Part shown: one piece after another, positions 15,859 to 25,900 of the stretch | How the letters are laid out: each line of letters starts with the position of its first letter | Numbering within the stretch: position 1 is the stretch's first letter | Source: CAWVSB01 sp036960375 | GTDB taxonomy: Bacteria > Pseudomonadota > Gammaproteobacteria > Pseudomonadales > CAWVSB01 | DNA: 64,000 nucleotides | Direction of reading: 5' to 3' | NCBI GenBank assembly: GCA_036960375.1 | Contig: JBALVY010000006.1 | Location: forward strand, 1-64,000 | Translations under genes and position numbers: made by a program | The notes under the pieces: model-generated | Told to the model about the DNA's origin: nothing | Seen by the model: the letters and a program-made list of their open reading frames with translations, nothing else | Database searches by the model: none

Positions 15859-17526
15859 TCAGTCAGGATACAGCTCCTTGAGCGCGCTGTTTTTTGCCCC
15901 GACGTCCATGTTCTCTATATGCATAAGCGCATCGTGTAGTGTTTTTCCAGTCCACGGTGCCAGTTTGGCATTGGGAGAATAGAGTGCATCCTCGAGTTCA
16001 TCTAGCGCCTGCTGCCAAACATCTTCAGAACAGAGCGGTGCCAGGTCAACCAGGTTATTAATTCGCTCTTGCGGCCACTGTAATTTGCTCCAATCGATCA
16101 ATGCGGTATAACACTCCGCAGGCTCATTGCCTCCCGTACGTTTCTTCAATACTTTGAGCGCGGCCGCAGTGGATTGTTTTGATGTATTGAATTGCTCCGG
16201 GTCGATTCCGACAGCCTTGTCTGCACGTCTTTTGGCGAACCACCAACTAGCCAGAGTTAATAACCAAAGTAGAGTCATGCCTAAGGCAATCCACTGCCAT
16301 TTTGGGTCTGCCGCTTGGCTTGATACAGCTGTTGTGTCGACACTCCCGTCCTTTGCACTACCAACAGCGGATGTATTGGAGGTGCTAGCTGCAGCGACAA
16401 CTCTCAGAGTCACAGGTGGCAATATTTCCTGTCGTAGTTGGCCATTGGTGGTATCGAACCAGTTGACAGTCACTTCGGGTATTTCAATTTCCCCGGGTGC
16501 TGTGGCAACCAGAGCGATACTTTCTATTCGTTCAGCACTGAGCCCGTAACTGCTATCGTGTTCCTCTAACTGAGGTTGGTCGCGATACAGCTTGACCCCT
16601 TTTGTTTCGGCCATAAATAATGGGGGCAATTGTGCAACGGTAGAGCCTTCCGCAGTGATGATAATTGTGCGAGTGAGCGATTCTCCGACCTCCAGAGTTC
16701 GTCCGGGTTTGCTCCATTTGTCGCTAAGACTAAGCTTTTCGGTTGCCACTGCGTCTGCCGCAACGGCCTGTTGCGGGAGTGGTTTAACATCGATCAAAAT
16801 TGAATCCGAACGACGAACGACTCGGCGGGTTCGGCCAAACATTGATCGATTCGAATCAACAACAACCTGCGCATTAAGTAGCGCGGCCGGAATCTCTAGT
16901 TGACCTGGTTGGCTTGGAAATATTGCGTAAGTATATTCAACAACACGATAGGATAAGCCGTTGATCTTACGCATATACTCCGTTTCGAATACTTTATGTA
17001 TGCTGGCGTTATCAGGAGCCGGCTCGCTTAAAGAGGAACCACTGGCAAGATTGCCGCGATGAAAAATTCGCAGTTTGTAAAGAATCTGGCTGCCTGTATA
17101 AGCACTATCCCGGTCGACATCCGCTTCCATGAAGACAACATCTTCGGGGTCGTGGTTACTGGATTTACGTGCTTCATTAACACGGATGTTTATTGGGGCG
17201 GTTGTTTCGCTACCAACTTCGATAGCGGGTATTTGCAGATTGCCGGTTCTCTTGGGCGAAAGTATGATTTCCCAACGAGTTAATGATGAGGATTTACCGT
17301 TTACCAAGCTGTATTGACTGCTTTTACTGTTATTGAGGATAGAAAAATCTTTCTCTAATACATCAAGCTCGGGGCTGGTAAAAAGTTGGCTGTCATCGTT
17401 GACCAATAACAGTGTAATGGTCTCGCCAAGTCCAATGTCGTTACGGTCTACTTTAGCCGCTAATTTGGCCCAGGCCATCGTTGGCATAAGCCCAATTAGT
17501 AAGACAAAAATCAGTAAGTTCTTCAT
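15859..17526 (-). CDS. batD: BatD family protein (aerotolerance operon)
   Basis: 555 residues. Signal peptide 1-20 (cleavage after A-W-A), then a large periplasmic part of Ig-like beta domains with the BatD pattern D-x-x-x-x-L-G-E-T-I-T-L near the start and Y-x-x-x-I-F-P-x-x-x-G near residue 200. A single membrane helix (about 415-437, ending W-W-F-A-K-R-R) is followed by a helical cytoplasmic tail. Bat proteins are associated with oxygen and stress tolerance, probably as a membrane VWA complex served by a MoxR ATPase. It is last of six genes, starting 2 bases after the batB/C stop. Confidence 0.9.
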   Translation of the reverse strand: MKNLLIFVLLIGLMPTMAWAKLAAKVDRNDIGLGETITLLLVNDDSQLFTSPELDVLEKDFSILNNSKSSQYSLVNGKSSSLTRWEIILSPKRTGNLQIPAIEVGSETTAPINIRVNEARKSSNHDPEDVVFMEADVDRDSAYTGSQILYKLRIFHRGNLASGSSLSEPAPDNASIHKVFETEYMRKINGLSYRVVEYTYAIFPSQPGQLEIPAALLNAQVVVDSNRSMFGRTRRVVRRSDSILIDVKPLPQQAVAADAVATEKLSLSDKWSKPGRTLEVGESLTRTIIITAEGSTVAQLPPLFMAETKGVKLYRDQPQLEEHDSSYGLSAERIESIALVATAPGEIEIPEVTVNWFDTTNGQLRQEILPPVTLRVVAAASTSNTSAVGSAKDGSVDTTAVSSQAADPKWQWIALGMTLLWLLTLASWWFAKRRADKAVGIDPEQFNTSKQSTAAALKVLKKRTGGNEPAECYTALIDWSKLQWPQERINNLVDLAPLCSEDVWQQALDELEDALYSPNAKLAPWTGKTLHDALMHIENMDVGAKNSALKELYPD

Positions 17527-17528
17527 GT

Positions 17529-19412
17529 CTACCAGCGTCCCTCATCTTGTGGCGACGAATGATTGTCGTCTCTTTGTTCGTATTGATAGCGAAACTTCCG
17601 TTTTAATAACTCACCGGGAGTATCTGGAATTTTACGTAGCTGTTGTTCTATTTCCTGCTGTTCTCGATCCGACAATTTGGCCATGGCACTTTGAGTTTCC
17701 GGCTCTGTTTGCGCAGCTTCATCCTGCTGGTCTTGCACTGAGGCGTCAGCTGCTTCAGACTCCTCCTCGTTGTCAGTTTCGCTATCCTGATCTTCAGGCT
17801 GCGTATCATTTTCACCGTCTTGCGGTTTTTGTTGGTCAGAATTTTGTTCTCCGTCAGGATTTGATTCTGATTCTGATTCTGATTCTGATTCTGATTCTGA
17901 GTCGGCTGGTGGATCATCCTCTGAGTTTTGATCCGATGGTGGTTGGCCCGATTCTCCATCCTCGGAAGATGGGTCCTGATTGTCATCGTTGTTTTGTTTT
18001 TGGTCCTGATCGTTTTGTTGGTTTTTTTCGTCAGATTGCTGGTTTTTATCTTGCTGCTGCTCTTCAAGCAAAGATTTGTTGAAGCTTGCATCCTCCATAT
18101 CTGGATTCAGATCAAGTGCCTCTTGGTAGGCTTCAATCGCCTCTTTAATCTCACCCTGATGGGCCAGAGCGTTACCGCGGTTATAGTGGCCTTGTGCCGT
18201 CTTATCCTGCTGCCAAAGCTCTGCTGCCTTGTCGTATTGTTCGCCTTTGTAGAGCGCGCTGGCTTTCCAGTCCGGATCTTCAAAAAGACTGGCAGCTTGT
18301 TCCAATTCACCGTTTTCATAAGCGTTTGCCGCCTGCTGGTCAGGACTTTGCCATAAATCTTGCCAGATGCCTGCTTCCGCGGGCGAGGGCATTAACATCG
18401 GCACAATACATAGGCTCAATAACCACCCTCGGCGAAATCCTGCCAGCGCCAGTGGCAGCAGTAGCAATACCAACCAGGGGGCTTCGTCTTGCCATTGATC
18501 AAATTGACCTGAGCCCGGTACCACTTCGTCTTCTAGTAGCTCGGGCAGGGCAGTGGAAAGAAACATGTCCAGATCACGATCATCGACACTGGATTCGATA
18601 AAATGACCGCCGACGTCGGCTGCCAGTTGCTTCATCGTTTGATAGTTATAACGAGGTATAACCATGGCGCCTTTATCGTCTTTTACAAAGCCACCTTTAG
18701 CCAAAGGAATGGGCGCACCGCTTGCAGTACCGATGCCCATTATAGACACGGTGAAAGGGTAGGCTGTTAGCTGTTCACGCAATTGTTCTAGATCATCGGT
18801 CGGAATTTCGTCGGTTATCCACAGTAGTCTGCCGCGAGCCTGCTGAGCCCCCGTAAGTAGGGTGTGGGCCAACTCAATTGCGGCGGTGGGGTTGTTGCCC
18901 AGCACCGGTAGTGTGCCCGGTGATATGGCGTTTACCAGCAATGCAATTGTATCGGTATCGGTTGTCAGAGGGCTTACGATAAAAGCGTCACCCGAATAAA
19001 TGACTAATGCCGTGGTGCCTTCGGTTCGCTGTTTGAGTATATCGTATATCTCCCTGCGGGCCCTGACCACACGCGATGGCTTAACATCCTGTGCTAGCAT
19101 GGAAGGTGACATATCCAGAACGATAACCAGAGCATCCTGTCTTTCATATAAGGGTACGGGTAATTCTTCTAGCGCCGGGCCTGCCAGTGCCAGACACGCT
19201 ATAAGCCAGGCGAGAAGAAGACCATAGATTGGCCAGCGAGGCGTTTGTTGTGGTTGTGAGGCTAACAGGTAGGGTAGCAATTCGGCACTGATGATTTCTG
19301 ACCAGGCGCCACTGGCAGGTTTTTTGCGCCATAATAACAGAGCAAACAATAGGGCAGGCAGCAAGGCCAGTAACCATTCAGGTCTAATCCAATGGATACC
19401 GAGCAAGTTCAT
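17529..19412 (-). CDS. BatB-BatC fusion: VWA domain, TPR and acidic low-complexity tail
   Basis: 627 residues. Two membrane helices (about 12-28, 62-78), then a von Willebrand A domain whose MIDAS site starts D100-M-S-P-S (D-x-S-x-S), a third membrane helix near 320-340, and a TPR unit near 405-440. Residues about 450-560 are a strongly acidic Q/N/D/E/S tail containing a Ser-Glu run. The C-terminus has the basic L-L-K-R-K-F-R-Y-Q-Y block seen at the end of such proteins. The VWA part is BatB-like and the TPR part BatC-like, joined in one frame. It overlaps batA by 4 bases (ATGA). Confidence 0.9.
   Translation of the reverse strand: MNLLGIHWIRPEWLLALLPALLFALLLWRKKPASGAWSEIISAELLPYLLASQPQQTPRWPIYGLLLAWLIACLALAGPALEELPVPLYERQDALVIVLDMSPSMLAQDVKPSRVVRARREIYDILKQRTEGTTALVIYSGDAFIVSPLTTDTDTIALLVNAISPGTLPVLGNNPTAAIELAHTLLTGAQQARGRLLWITDEIPTDDLEQLREQLTAYPFTVSIMGIGTASGAPIPLAKGGFVKDDKGAMVIPRYNYQTMKQLAADVGGHFIESSVDDRDLDMFLSTALPELLEDEVVPGSGQFDQWQDEAPWLVLLLLPLALAGFRRGWLLSLCIVPMLMPSPAEAGIWQDLWQSPDQQAANAYENGELEQAASLFEDPDWKASALYKGEQYDKAAELWQQDKTAQGHYNRGNALAHQGEIKEAIEAYQEALDLNPDMEDASFNKSLLEEQQQDKNQQSDEKNQQNDQDQKQNNDDNQDPSSEDGESGQPPSDQNSEDDPPADSESESESESESESNPDGEQNSDQQKPQDGENDTQPEDQDSETDNEEESEAADASVQDQQDEAAQTEPETQSAMAKLSDREQQEIEQQLRKIPDTPGELLKRKFRYQYEQRDDNHSSPQDEGRW
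17863..17898. repeat. Hexanucleotide repeat (GATTCT)6 inside batB/C
   Basis: Six perfect tandem copies encode the alternating Ser-Glu run of the acidic tail on the minus strand. A change of one unit would add or remove two residues without a frameshift. Confidence 0.95.
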
Positions 19413-20419
19413 AGCGTTTGGTCCCGGCCGGGCTGGATCAATTTGACTGTGGCCAGAAGGAAACTTAGTGCCAAGGCAATAGCAAGAGGCCAGTGTGCCA
19501 ATGAGACCTTAGGCCGAAAAGTAACGGCTTCTTCGCTGCCAGGTTCCAGTTGATCGAGTAATCCGTAAATTTCTTCCAGTGTGCGCGTGTCCTGCGCCCT
19601 AAAGTATTGGCCACCGGTAATTTTGGCGATTTTTTCCAATTCAGTTTCATTGAAATCCGCGCCACTGGCTCGGCTTGACCTACCAAAAGAACCAAATGCG
19701 CCGGACATCGTCCGTTCTTTTGCACCTACTCCAATGGTGTAAATCTTCAAATCAATCTTGGCGGCAAGCTGGGCCGCTTGAATCGGGTTTAGTTGCCCGG
19801 CGGTGTTTGTACCATCGGTTAAAAGAATCAGTACACGACTATCACTGGGCTCATCTTTTAGATGTTTAACGGCCATGCCAATGGCGTCGCCAATCGCCGT
19901 GCGTTTGCCGGCAAAACCGATTTGTGTTTCCTCAATCAAGGTACGTAGCGTTGGCAAATCGAAGGTCAGTGGTACGTGTAAATGAGTTTCGCTGCCAAAT
20001 AGAATGAGGCCTAACCGGTCGCCGTTGCGACGCTCAACGAATTCCCCGACCACGGCCTTTACAGCGCTAAGCCGGTCTACGGCTCGGCCTCGAAGAATCA
20101 TATCGCTTTGACTCATAGAATGGGATATATCAACCGCGATCATTAAGTCCCGCCCGCTGGTCTGCTGGCTAACGGGCGCCCCCTGCCACAGGGGTCTGGC
20201 GGCGGCAATCAGTAAACACAGCCAGATGAGTGTTAAAGCAATTGCACTGAGCCAGCGTAAGCTGGCATGAGAACCTTGGCTTTCTCCCGCGTCCATCCAC
20301 TGTTCTATCGCCGGCACACGCAGAGCCGCATCCTGTTGTGCTGCCTTGGGGAGTAAAAATATAACGGCCAGTGGCAGAGGCAGCAAAGCAAAAATCCATG
20401 GTATTTCAAGGCTAAACAT
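19409..20419 (-). CDS. batA: BatA-like VWA-domain membrane protein
   Basis: 336 residues from ATG 20419, chosen because AGGAGG lies 6 bases upstream; it overlaps the DUF4381 stop by 8 bases. N-terminal helix (4-23), a second helix (56-74), then a VWA domain with MIDAS D97-I-S-H-S (97-101), a T-D-G-T-N segment, and a last helix near the C-terminus (about 310-328) that leaves the VWA domain in the periplasm. This is the standard BatA layout. It is expected to pair with the BatB/C protein and to be remodelled by the MoxR ATPase. Confidence 0.92.
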   Translation of the reverse strand: MFSLEIPWIFALLPLPLAVIFLLPKAAQQDAALRVPAIEQWMDAGESQGSHASLRWLSAIALTLIWLCLLIAAARPLWQGAPVSQQTSGRDLMIAVDISHSMSQSDMILRGRAVDRLSAVKAVVGEFVERRNGDRLGLILFGSETHLHVPLTFDLPTLRTLIEETQIGFAGKRTAIGDAIGMAVKHLKDEPSDSRVLILLTDGTNTAGQLNPIQAAQLAAKIDLKIYTIGVGAKERTMSGAFGSFGRSSRASGADFNETELEKIAKITGGQYFRAQDTRTLEEIYGLLDQLEPGSEEAVTFRPKVSLAHWPLAIALALSFLLATVKLIQPGRDQTL

Positions 20420-20897
20420 TAGGCCTCCTGGATAGTTGTTGCTGGGCAATCCAGTATTCAGCAAAGGTTTTTACGCCATTGGCATCACCGCTTCCGCGAA
20501 TACGGTAAATTTCTTCGCTAAAAGCGAGAATAGACTGATGATAAGTTTCGTCAGGACAGGTTTCACGTAAATATTCACACCAGGCTGCACCACTTAAAGT
20601 AGCCAAATTGCTACCACCATGACAATGCAGGCTCACTTGTTTTAGCAGAATAGAAATTTCTCGCAGATACTGTTGGTAATAACCGTGTTCCTTATATTCA
20701 TTGAATATGATGTGTAGTTTCTCAAGCGCGTCCCGCCGATAGGCAAGGCGAAGATAGTTACGCCTGCGAATATACCAACCGGCGCTAATAGCTAACATAA
20801 TGAGCGCTAAGAGAATCCACCAGCCAGGAGCGGGCGGCCACCAGGAAATTGTCGCTGGCAGGTGTATATCCCGTAATTGGCTTAGCGGGTCGTTCAT
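20412..20897 (-). CDS. DUF4381 membrane protein of the Bat/MoxR operon
   Basis: 161 residues. It begins with the DUF4381 signature: D-P-L-S-Q-L-R-D-I-H-L-P, then W-W-P-P-A-P-G-W-W directly before a single membrane helix (about 27-44), then a basic R-R-R-N-Y and a helical cytoplasmic domain. The function is unknown beyond its fixed place between the DUF58 and batA genes. Overlaps DUF58 by 4 bases. Confidence 0.92.
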   Translation of the reverse strand: MNDPLSQLRDIHLPATISWWPPAPGWWILLALIMLAISAGWYIRRRNYLRLAYRRDALEKLHIIFNEYKEHGYYQQYLREISILLKQVSLHCHGGSNLATLSGAAWCEYLRETCPDETYHQSILAFSEEIYRIRGSGDANGVKTFAEYWIAQQQLSRRPNV

Positions 20898-21841
20898 GCT
20901 CTGGCCTTTGATCTTATACGGCGACCAAATTGCAGTAAACGTGGATCATCGTTGGTTGCCACCATTTGTAAGCTGATACCCAGTCCGCTCAGCAGTTGTT
21001 CGACCTGTTGCTGATGTTGCTCAAACCAGTTTTTGTAGCGATCGCGAGAAGTCGTATTTGCGGCATTGACTTGCGCACGGCGTGAGCCTTGGGCAACCTG
21101 AAAGCGACCCTTGGCGGGGAGCGCTTTTTCAAGAGGGTCGTAAATACACAGTGCATTAACTTCACAATGACGGCTTACCTGAAATAGGGGTGCCACACAG
21201 TCTTCATCAAAGTCTGCAAAATCACTGATCAGGTAGACCGCGCAGCCGGGGCGCGCAATTCGGCGTAGCTCATGTAACATCATCAACAGACTCACGGGGT
21301 TGTCGGATGAGCTGCTTAACTTGCTATTGGCCTGCTGTATATCACTGATCAAACGTAATACCTGTTTACTACTGGCCTTGGGTCTGCACTCGGTGTGACC
21401 ATCATTACTGAGTACCAGGCCGCCGACCCTATCGCCGTGATGTAATGCAGACCACGCAAGCAGGCTGGCAATGTTTGCAGCTTGTACTGATTTAAACCGT
21501 ATTTGACTACCGAAGAACATGGATGCTCGCTGATCACACAGTACCAGTACCGGGCGTTCTTTTTCTTCAGTATAAAGTCGGGTATGGGGTTTGCTGGAAC
21601 GAGCGGTTACCCGCCAGTCAATGGATCTTATGTCGTCGCCAGCCTGATATGGCCGAACCTCAGCAAAGTCCAGTCCACGCCCGCGCTGTCGTGTACGGTA
21701 GTTGCCGGCCAATTGACTGCCTGCCGTTGGCGGCGATTTGCGCACCAGGCTGGCGGCACTATGTCGTAGAGCCAGCAGATCTTCCAGTTTAGTGAAGGCT
21801 CCGCCGGGTATATCCAGTTTGCTTTTACCCGTTGCTCGCAT
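20894..21841 (-). CDS. DUF58 domain protein of the Bat/MoxR operon
   Basis: 315 residues, soluble. The DUF58 core is clear: R-G-R-G-L-D-F-A-E-V-R-P-Y, then G-D-D-I-R-S-I-D-W-R-V-T-A-R, followed by a VWA-like half with D-Q-R-A-S-M-F-F-G-S, a degenerate MIDAS. It is thought to act with the MoxR ATPase. Its start overlaps the moxR stop by a single base (TAATG), so translation is probably coupled. Confidence 0.93.
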   Translation of the reverse strand: MRATGKSKLDIPGGAFTKLEDLLALRHSAASLVRKSPPTAGSQLAGNYRTRQRGRGLDFAEVRPYQAGDDIRSIDWRVTARSSKPHTRLYTEEKERPVLVLCDQRASMFFGSQIRFKSVQAANIASLLAWSALHHGDRVGGLVLSNDGHTECRPKASSKQVLRLISDIQQANSKLSSSSDNPVSLLMMLHELRRIARPGCAVYLISDFADFDEDCVAPLFQVSRHCEVNALCIYDPLEKALPAKGRFQVAQGSRRAQVNAANTTSRDRYKNWFEQHQQQVEQLLSGLGISLQMVATNDDPRLLQFGRRIRSKARA

Positions 21842-22800
21842 TAGGCGACTGGCACCTTGCGCAATAACTGATCAATGACATCATCACTGGTGACACCGCT
21901 GGCTTCAGCCTCAAAACTGAGTATTAAGCGATGACGTAATACATCGTGGGCCACGGCTTTGACGTCTTCAGGAGTAACAAAGTCTTTGCCTCGCAGCCAG
22001 GCGTGCGCCCGGGCGCAGCGCTCCAGTGCAATGGTGCCACGTGGGCTAGCACCGTATTCCAGCCAGCTACTTAATTTAGGATCGTACTTATCTGGTTCGC
22101 GGGTGGCGATTATCAGTTGTACCAGGTAATTTTCTACCGGTTCAGCAAGGTGCACCTCTAATACAGCTTTACGAGCAGCAAAAACTACCTCTTGGGTTGT
22201 ATGTACGCTGCTTGTGCTGTCTAGCCCCAAATCTTCTTCACGAGAAAGCTTGAGAATAGCGTGTTCAGCGGCTGTATCCGGATAGCCAACGTTGACATGA
22301 ATGAGAAAGCGATCAAGTTGCGCTTCTGGCAGAGGGTAGGTGCCTTCCTGTTCTATAGGGTTCTGGGTGGCCATAACTAAAAATAGCTCCGGCAATGGGT
22401 AAGTATGCCGACCCACGCTGACTTGCTGTTCTGCCATGGCTTCCAGCAAGGCTGATTGTACTTTAGCCGGCGCCCGGTTGATCTCATCTGCTAGCACCAA
22501 ATTATGGAATACGGGGCCATGCTGGAATATGAAGCTGCCGTCCTCCGGGCGGAAGATATCGGTACCTGTTACATCACCAGGGAGTAAATCAGGGGTGAAT
22601 TGGACTCTGTGAAAACTGCCTTCAATAACCTCAGCCAAGGATTTTATAGCGCGTGTTTTGGCCAGCCCTGGTGCACCCTCAACGAGAAGGTGACCATTTG
22701 CCAGTAGCGCGATTAGCAGGCAATCAGTCAGGTGGCGTTGACCTATAATTTGTTGGTTCAGGTGATTACGTAACCGGGAAAATTCATGATGTAGGTTCAT
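21841..22800 (-). CDS. MoxR-family AAA+ ATPase
   Basis: 319 residues. Walker A is G-A-P-G-L-A-K-T (42-49), Walker B L-V-L-A-D-E (101-106) with I-N-R-A-P following, sensor 1 in A-T-Q-N-P, and an arginine-rich L-D-R-F segment. These are MoxR subfamily markers. The enzyme should act as a chaperone-like remodeller for the VWA proteins encoded downstream. First gene of the operon and divergent from gdhB; 149 bases of shared control region separate them. Confidence 0.95.
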   Translation of the reverse strand: MNLHHEFSRLRNHLNQQIIGQRHLTDCLLIALLANGHLLVEGAPGLAKTRAIKSLAEVIEGSFHRVQFTPDLLPGDVTGTDIFRPEDGSFIFQHGPVFHNLVLADEINRAPAKVQSALLEAMAEQQVSVGRHTYPLPELFLVMATQNPIEQEGTYPLPEAQLDRFLIHVNVGYPDTAAEHAILKLSREEDLGLDSTSSVHTTQEVVFAARKAVLEVHLAEPVENYLVQLIIATREPDKYDPKLSSWLEYGASPRGTIALERCARAHAWLRGKDFVTPEDVKAVAHDVLRHRLILSFEAEASGVTSDDVIDQLLRKVPVA

Positions 22801-22949
22801 TTGCTGCTTTTGGCACCCTGTTTATTGATTTAAATTGTAAGACAATGAAATATGTTTTTAACGTATCGTTAAACGAGGCGTATTTATAACCACTCCGATT
22901 GTATAATGCTAGTTACCAGCAGTAAAAATTACTCGATTGTGGGGGATTT

Positions 22950-25900
22950 ATGATTTGGGCCGGCGACAGAGTCAAGTTATTGACGCACATACGCGAGCAG
23001 GTAGCGAGTCGATTGAGTGGGCCCGCGCAAGTTTCGGTGGGTGAATTTGTTGATCAATACCTCGAATCCTTCCCGACAGAGGAGCTCGAAGGTCGAAGAT
23101 TGGAGGATATATTCGGCCTCGTTATGCATTTATGGCAGTTTATTCGCCATTTTGACGGCAACAGCCCGATTATCAGCGTAGCCAACCCGAGCCTTGAAGG
23201 AGACGGCTGGCAGTCAAATCGCACAGTGATCATGGTGTTGGCGGCCAATATGCCATTTCTGATGAACTCTGTGCGCCTAGAACTCAATCGCCGTAACCTG
23301 GTCATCCACTCGATTCACAGCACTGTGTTAAGTGTGTGCAGAGATGAGCGGCACGATTTGCTCGGCATGGCGGATGAACACGCGACTGTCTGCAGTCAAG
23401 AAGCGCTGCTTTATCTGGAGATTACACGCACCAGGGATAAAAACGAACTAGCGGCCATTCGAGCGGCCATTTTTGGCGTACTTCGCGATGTGACTCTGGT
23501 AGTCGAGGATTGGCTGGCAATGCAGCAACGCTTGCAAGACGCGCTGGGCTTTACTCGCAACAGTTCCGGAGGCCCCTGTACCGAGGATCGAGAAGAAGCC
23601 GCTACTTTTCTAAGCTGGTTGCTGGAAAACAACTTCACTTTTATGGGTTTTGAAAGGCTAACTGTCGAATATAGCGGCAATTCTCCCAAAATCAGTTCTA
23701 TTGATGAAGACAAACACGGGCTTTGGCGCAGCTTTCAGAGTACAGGTATAAAAGAACTGAAACGTGCCCTAAAAGAGCCCGCATTAACAGAGCACTGCAG
23801 TGGCATTCTGGTTTTTAGCCGCAGTGGCAACCGCAGTCGTGTTAATCGTGACGTCTATCCGGAGATTATTTCTATCCGTGAATTTGATGATAAGGGGCGG
23901 ATTGTCAGCGAATATAGATTTATGGGCTTGTATTCCTCCTATGTCTATACCACATCAGTGAGGAATATCCCCGTTATACGCCGCAAGGTGAGTGGCATTG
24001 TGACCAAGTCTGACCTGTCCCCAGGCAGCCACGACGCACGCCACTTAATGCGGGTGCTTGAAACCTATCCCCGAGAAGAGCTGTTTCATACTTCAGAACA
24101 AGATTTATTCAGTATCTGTACCGGCATTAATCGTATACAGGAGCGTCGACAAGTCCGTGTATTCTGGAGTCTCGACGCCTACGACAAGTTTTTGTCTTGT
24201 CTGGTGTATTTGCCCCGAGATTTATATAACACAGAGTTACGACTTAAGATTCAGGACTTTCTGAGTGGCGTTTTGCAATCTTCCGAATCGCAATTCAATA
24301 CCTGGTTTTCCGATTCAGCCTTAACACGTACCTATTATCTGTTTCATTTGGGTGATAGAGAGAGCCTCGGCATAGATCTTGGTTCGATAGCCGAGCAGAT
24401 CCAACAATTGGTTACTCCCTGGAAAGAACAGTTTCGCAGTGCATTGTTAGATGAATTCGGAGAAGAGCGTGGAACTGAGTCTGCATCACGTTATCTGGAG
24501 GCTTTCCCTCGTGGATACCAAGATGATTTTTCAGCGACAACTGCCGTGCGTGATGTCAGCTATATGCAAAGGCTTCACCAATCTTCGCCGATAGCGCTGC
24601 GCTTTTATCGCCTGCCCGAGGATAAGAGGGATGTTCTACGACTGGATCTTTATCATCTGAGCGAGCCTTTAGTTCTGTCCGAAGTGATCCCGTTACTGGA
24701 ACAGTTGGGCCTCAAGGTGATGACGGAGAGGCCTTATCAAATAAGAGATAAAAGACAACAGTGTGTCTGGATACATAACTTCGCCTTGTCTCATTTAGCG
24801 ATAGAACCCTTATCGCTGGAAACCGTTCAGGAAACCTTTGAAGAAACATTTTTGCGGATCTGGCACGGAGATATGGAAAGTGACAGCTTTAACCGCTTAC
24901 TACTTTCTGCGAAGCTGAATTGGCGAGAAATATCACTCTTACGTGGCTATGCGCGTTATATGAAACAGCTGGCTTTTGGCTTTAGTGAGGTCTTTATTGC
25001 AGAGACTCTGGGTAGTCATACCTCGATTACCGTCAATCTATTACGACTATTTGATTTGCGTCTTAATCCCGAATCTATGAGCCAGACTGATACGCAAGAG
25101 GTGGAGGGCCAGCTATCTCAGGACATTATCTCTCAGTTAGACTTGGTCAGCAGCTTGAACGAAGATCAGGTGATTCGCCACTATCTTGAATTAATAAACT
25201 GCACTTTACGCACAAATTACTATCAGTTGAATTCCGAGTCCAGGGCACACAACTATATATCTCTTAAATTTGACGTTGGGTCAATAAAGGAAGCGCCACT
25301 GCCGCGACCGAAGTATGAAATATTCGTATGCTCTCCGCGCGTTGAAGGCGTGCATTTACGGGGCGGCAAGGTGGCTCGAGGAGGGTTGCGCTGGTCGGAT
25401 CGTCCGGAAGACTATCGCACTGAAGTGTTGGGTTTAATGAAAGCCCAACAAGTGAAAAATTCGATTATTGTCCCAGTGGGAGCAAAGGGTGGCTTTGTTG
25501 CCAAGCGCTTGCCAGACACAGACAATGGTGACTTGATTCGAGCAGAAGTAGTTTCCTGTTATAAGGATTTTATCCGCGGTCTTTTGGATGTCACTGATAA
25601 CTTGCTCGATGGTGAAATTGTTCACCCTCAGCAGGTTCGTATTAGAGATGATGCTGATCCGTATCTGGTTGTAGCCGCTGATAAAGGCACCGCTACCTTT
25701 TCTGACATTGCCAATCAATTAGCGGCAGAATATGGTTTTTGGCTTGATGACGCCTTTGCTTCCGGTGGTAGTGTTGGTTACGATCACAAAAAGATCGGGA
25801 TCACTGCCAGAGGCGCATGGGTCTCTGTGCAAGGTCATTTCCGTGAAATGGGGATTGATATCCAGAAACAGCCTTTTACCGTTGTGGGCATCGGTGGCAT

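Noticed and set aside
17333..18082. 249-codon plus-strand frame across batD and batB/C
   Set aside because: It crosses two minus-strand genes and includes an Ile-Leu run that is only the antisense reading of the (GATTCT) repeat region.
15859..22800. Defence island reading of the VWA/MoxR/DUF58 genes
   Set aside because: Gene order moxR-DUF58-DUF4381-batA-batB/C-batD is the standard chromosomal Bat operon, next to gdhB and pepN as in other gammaproteobacteria. No nuclease or other effector is present.
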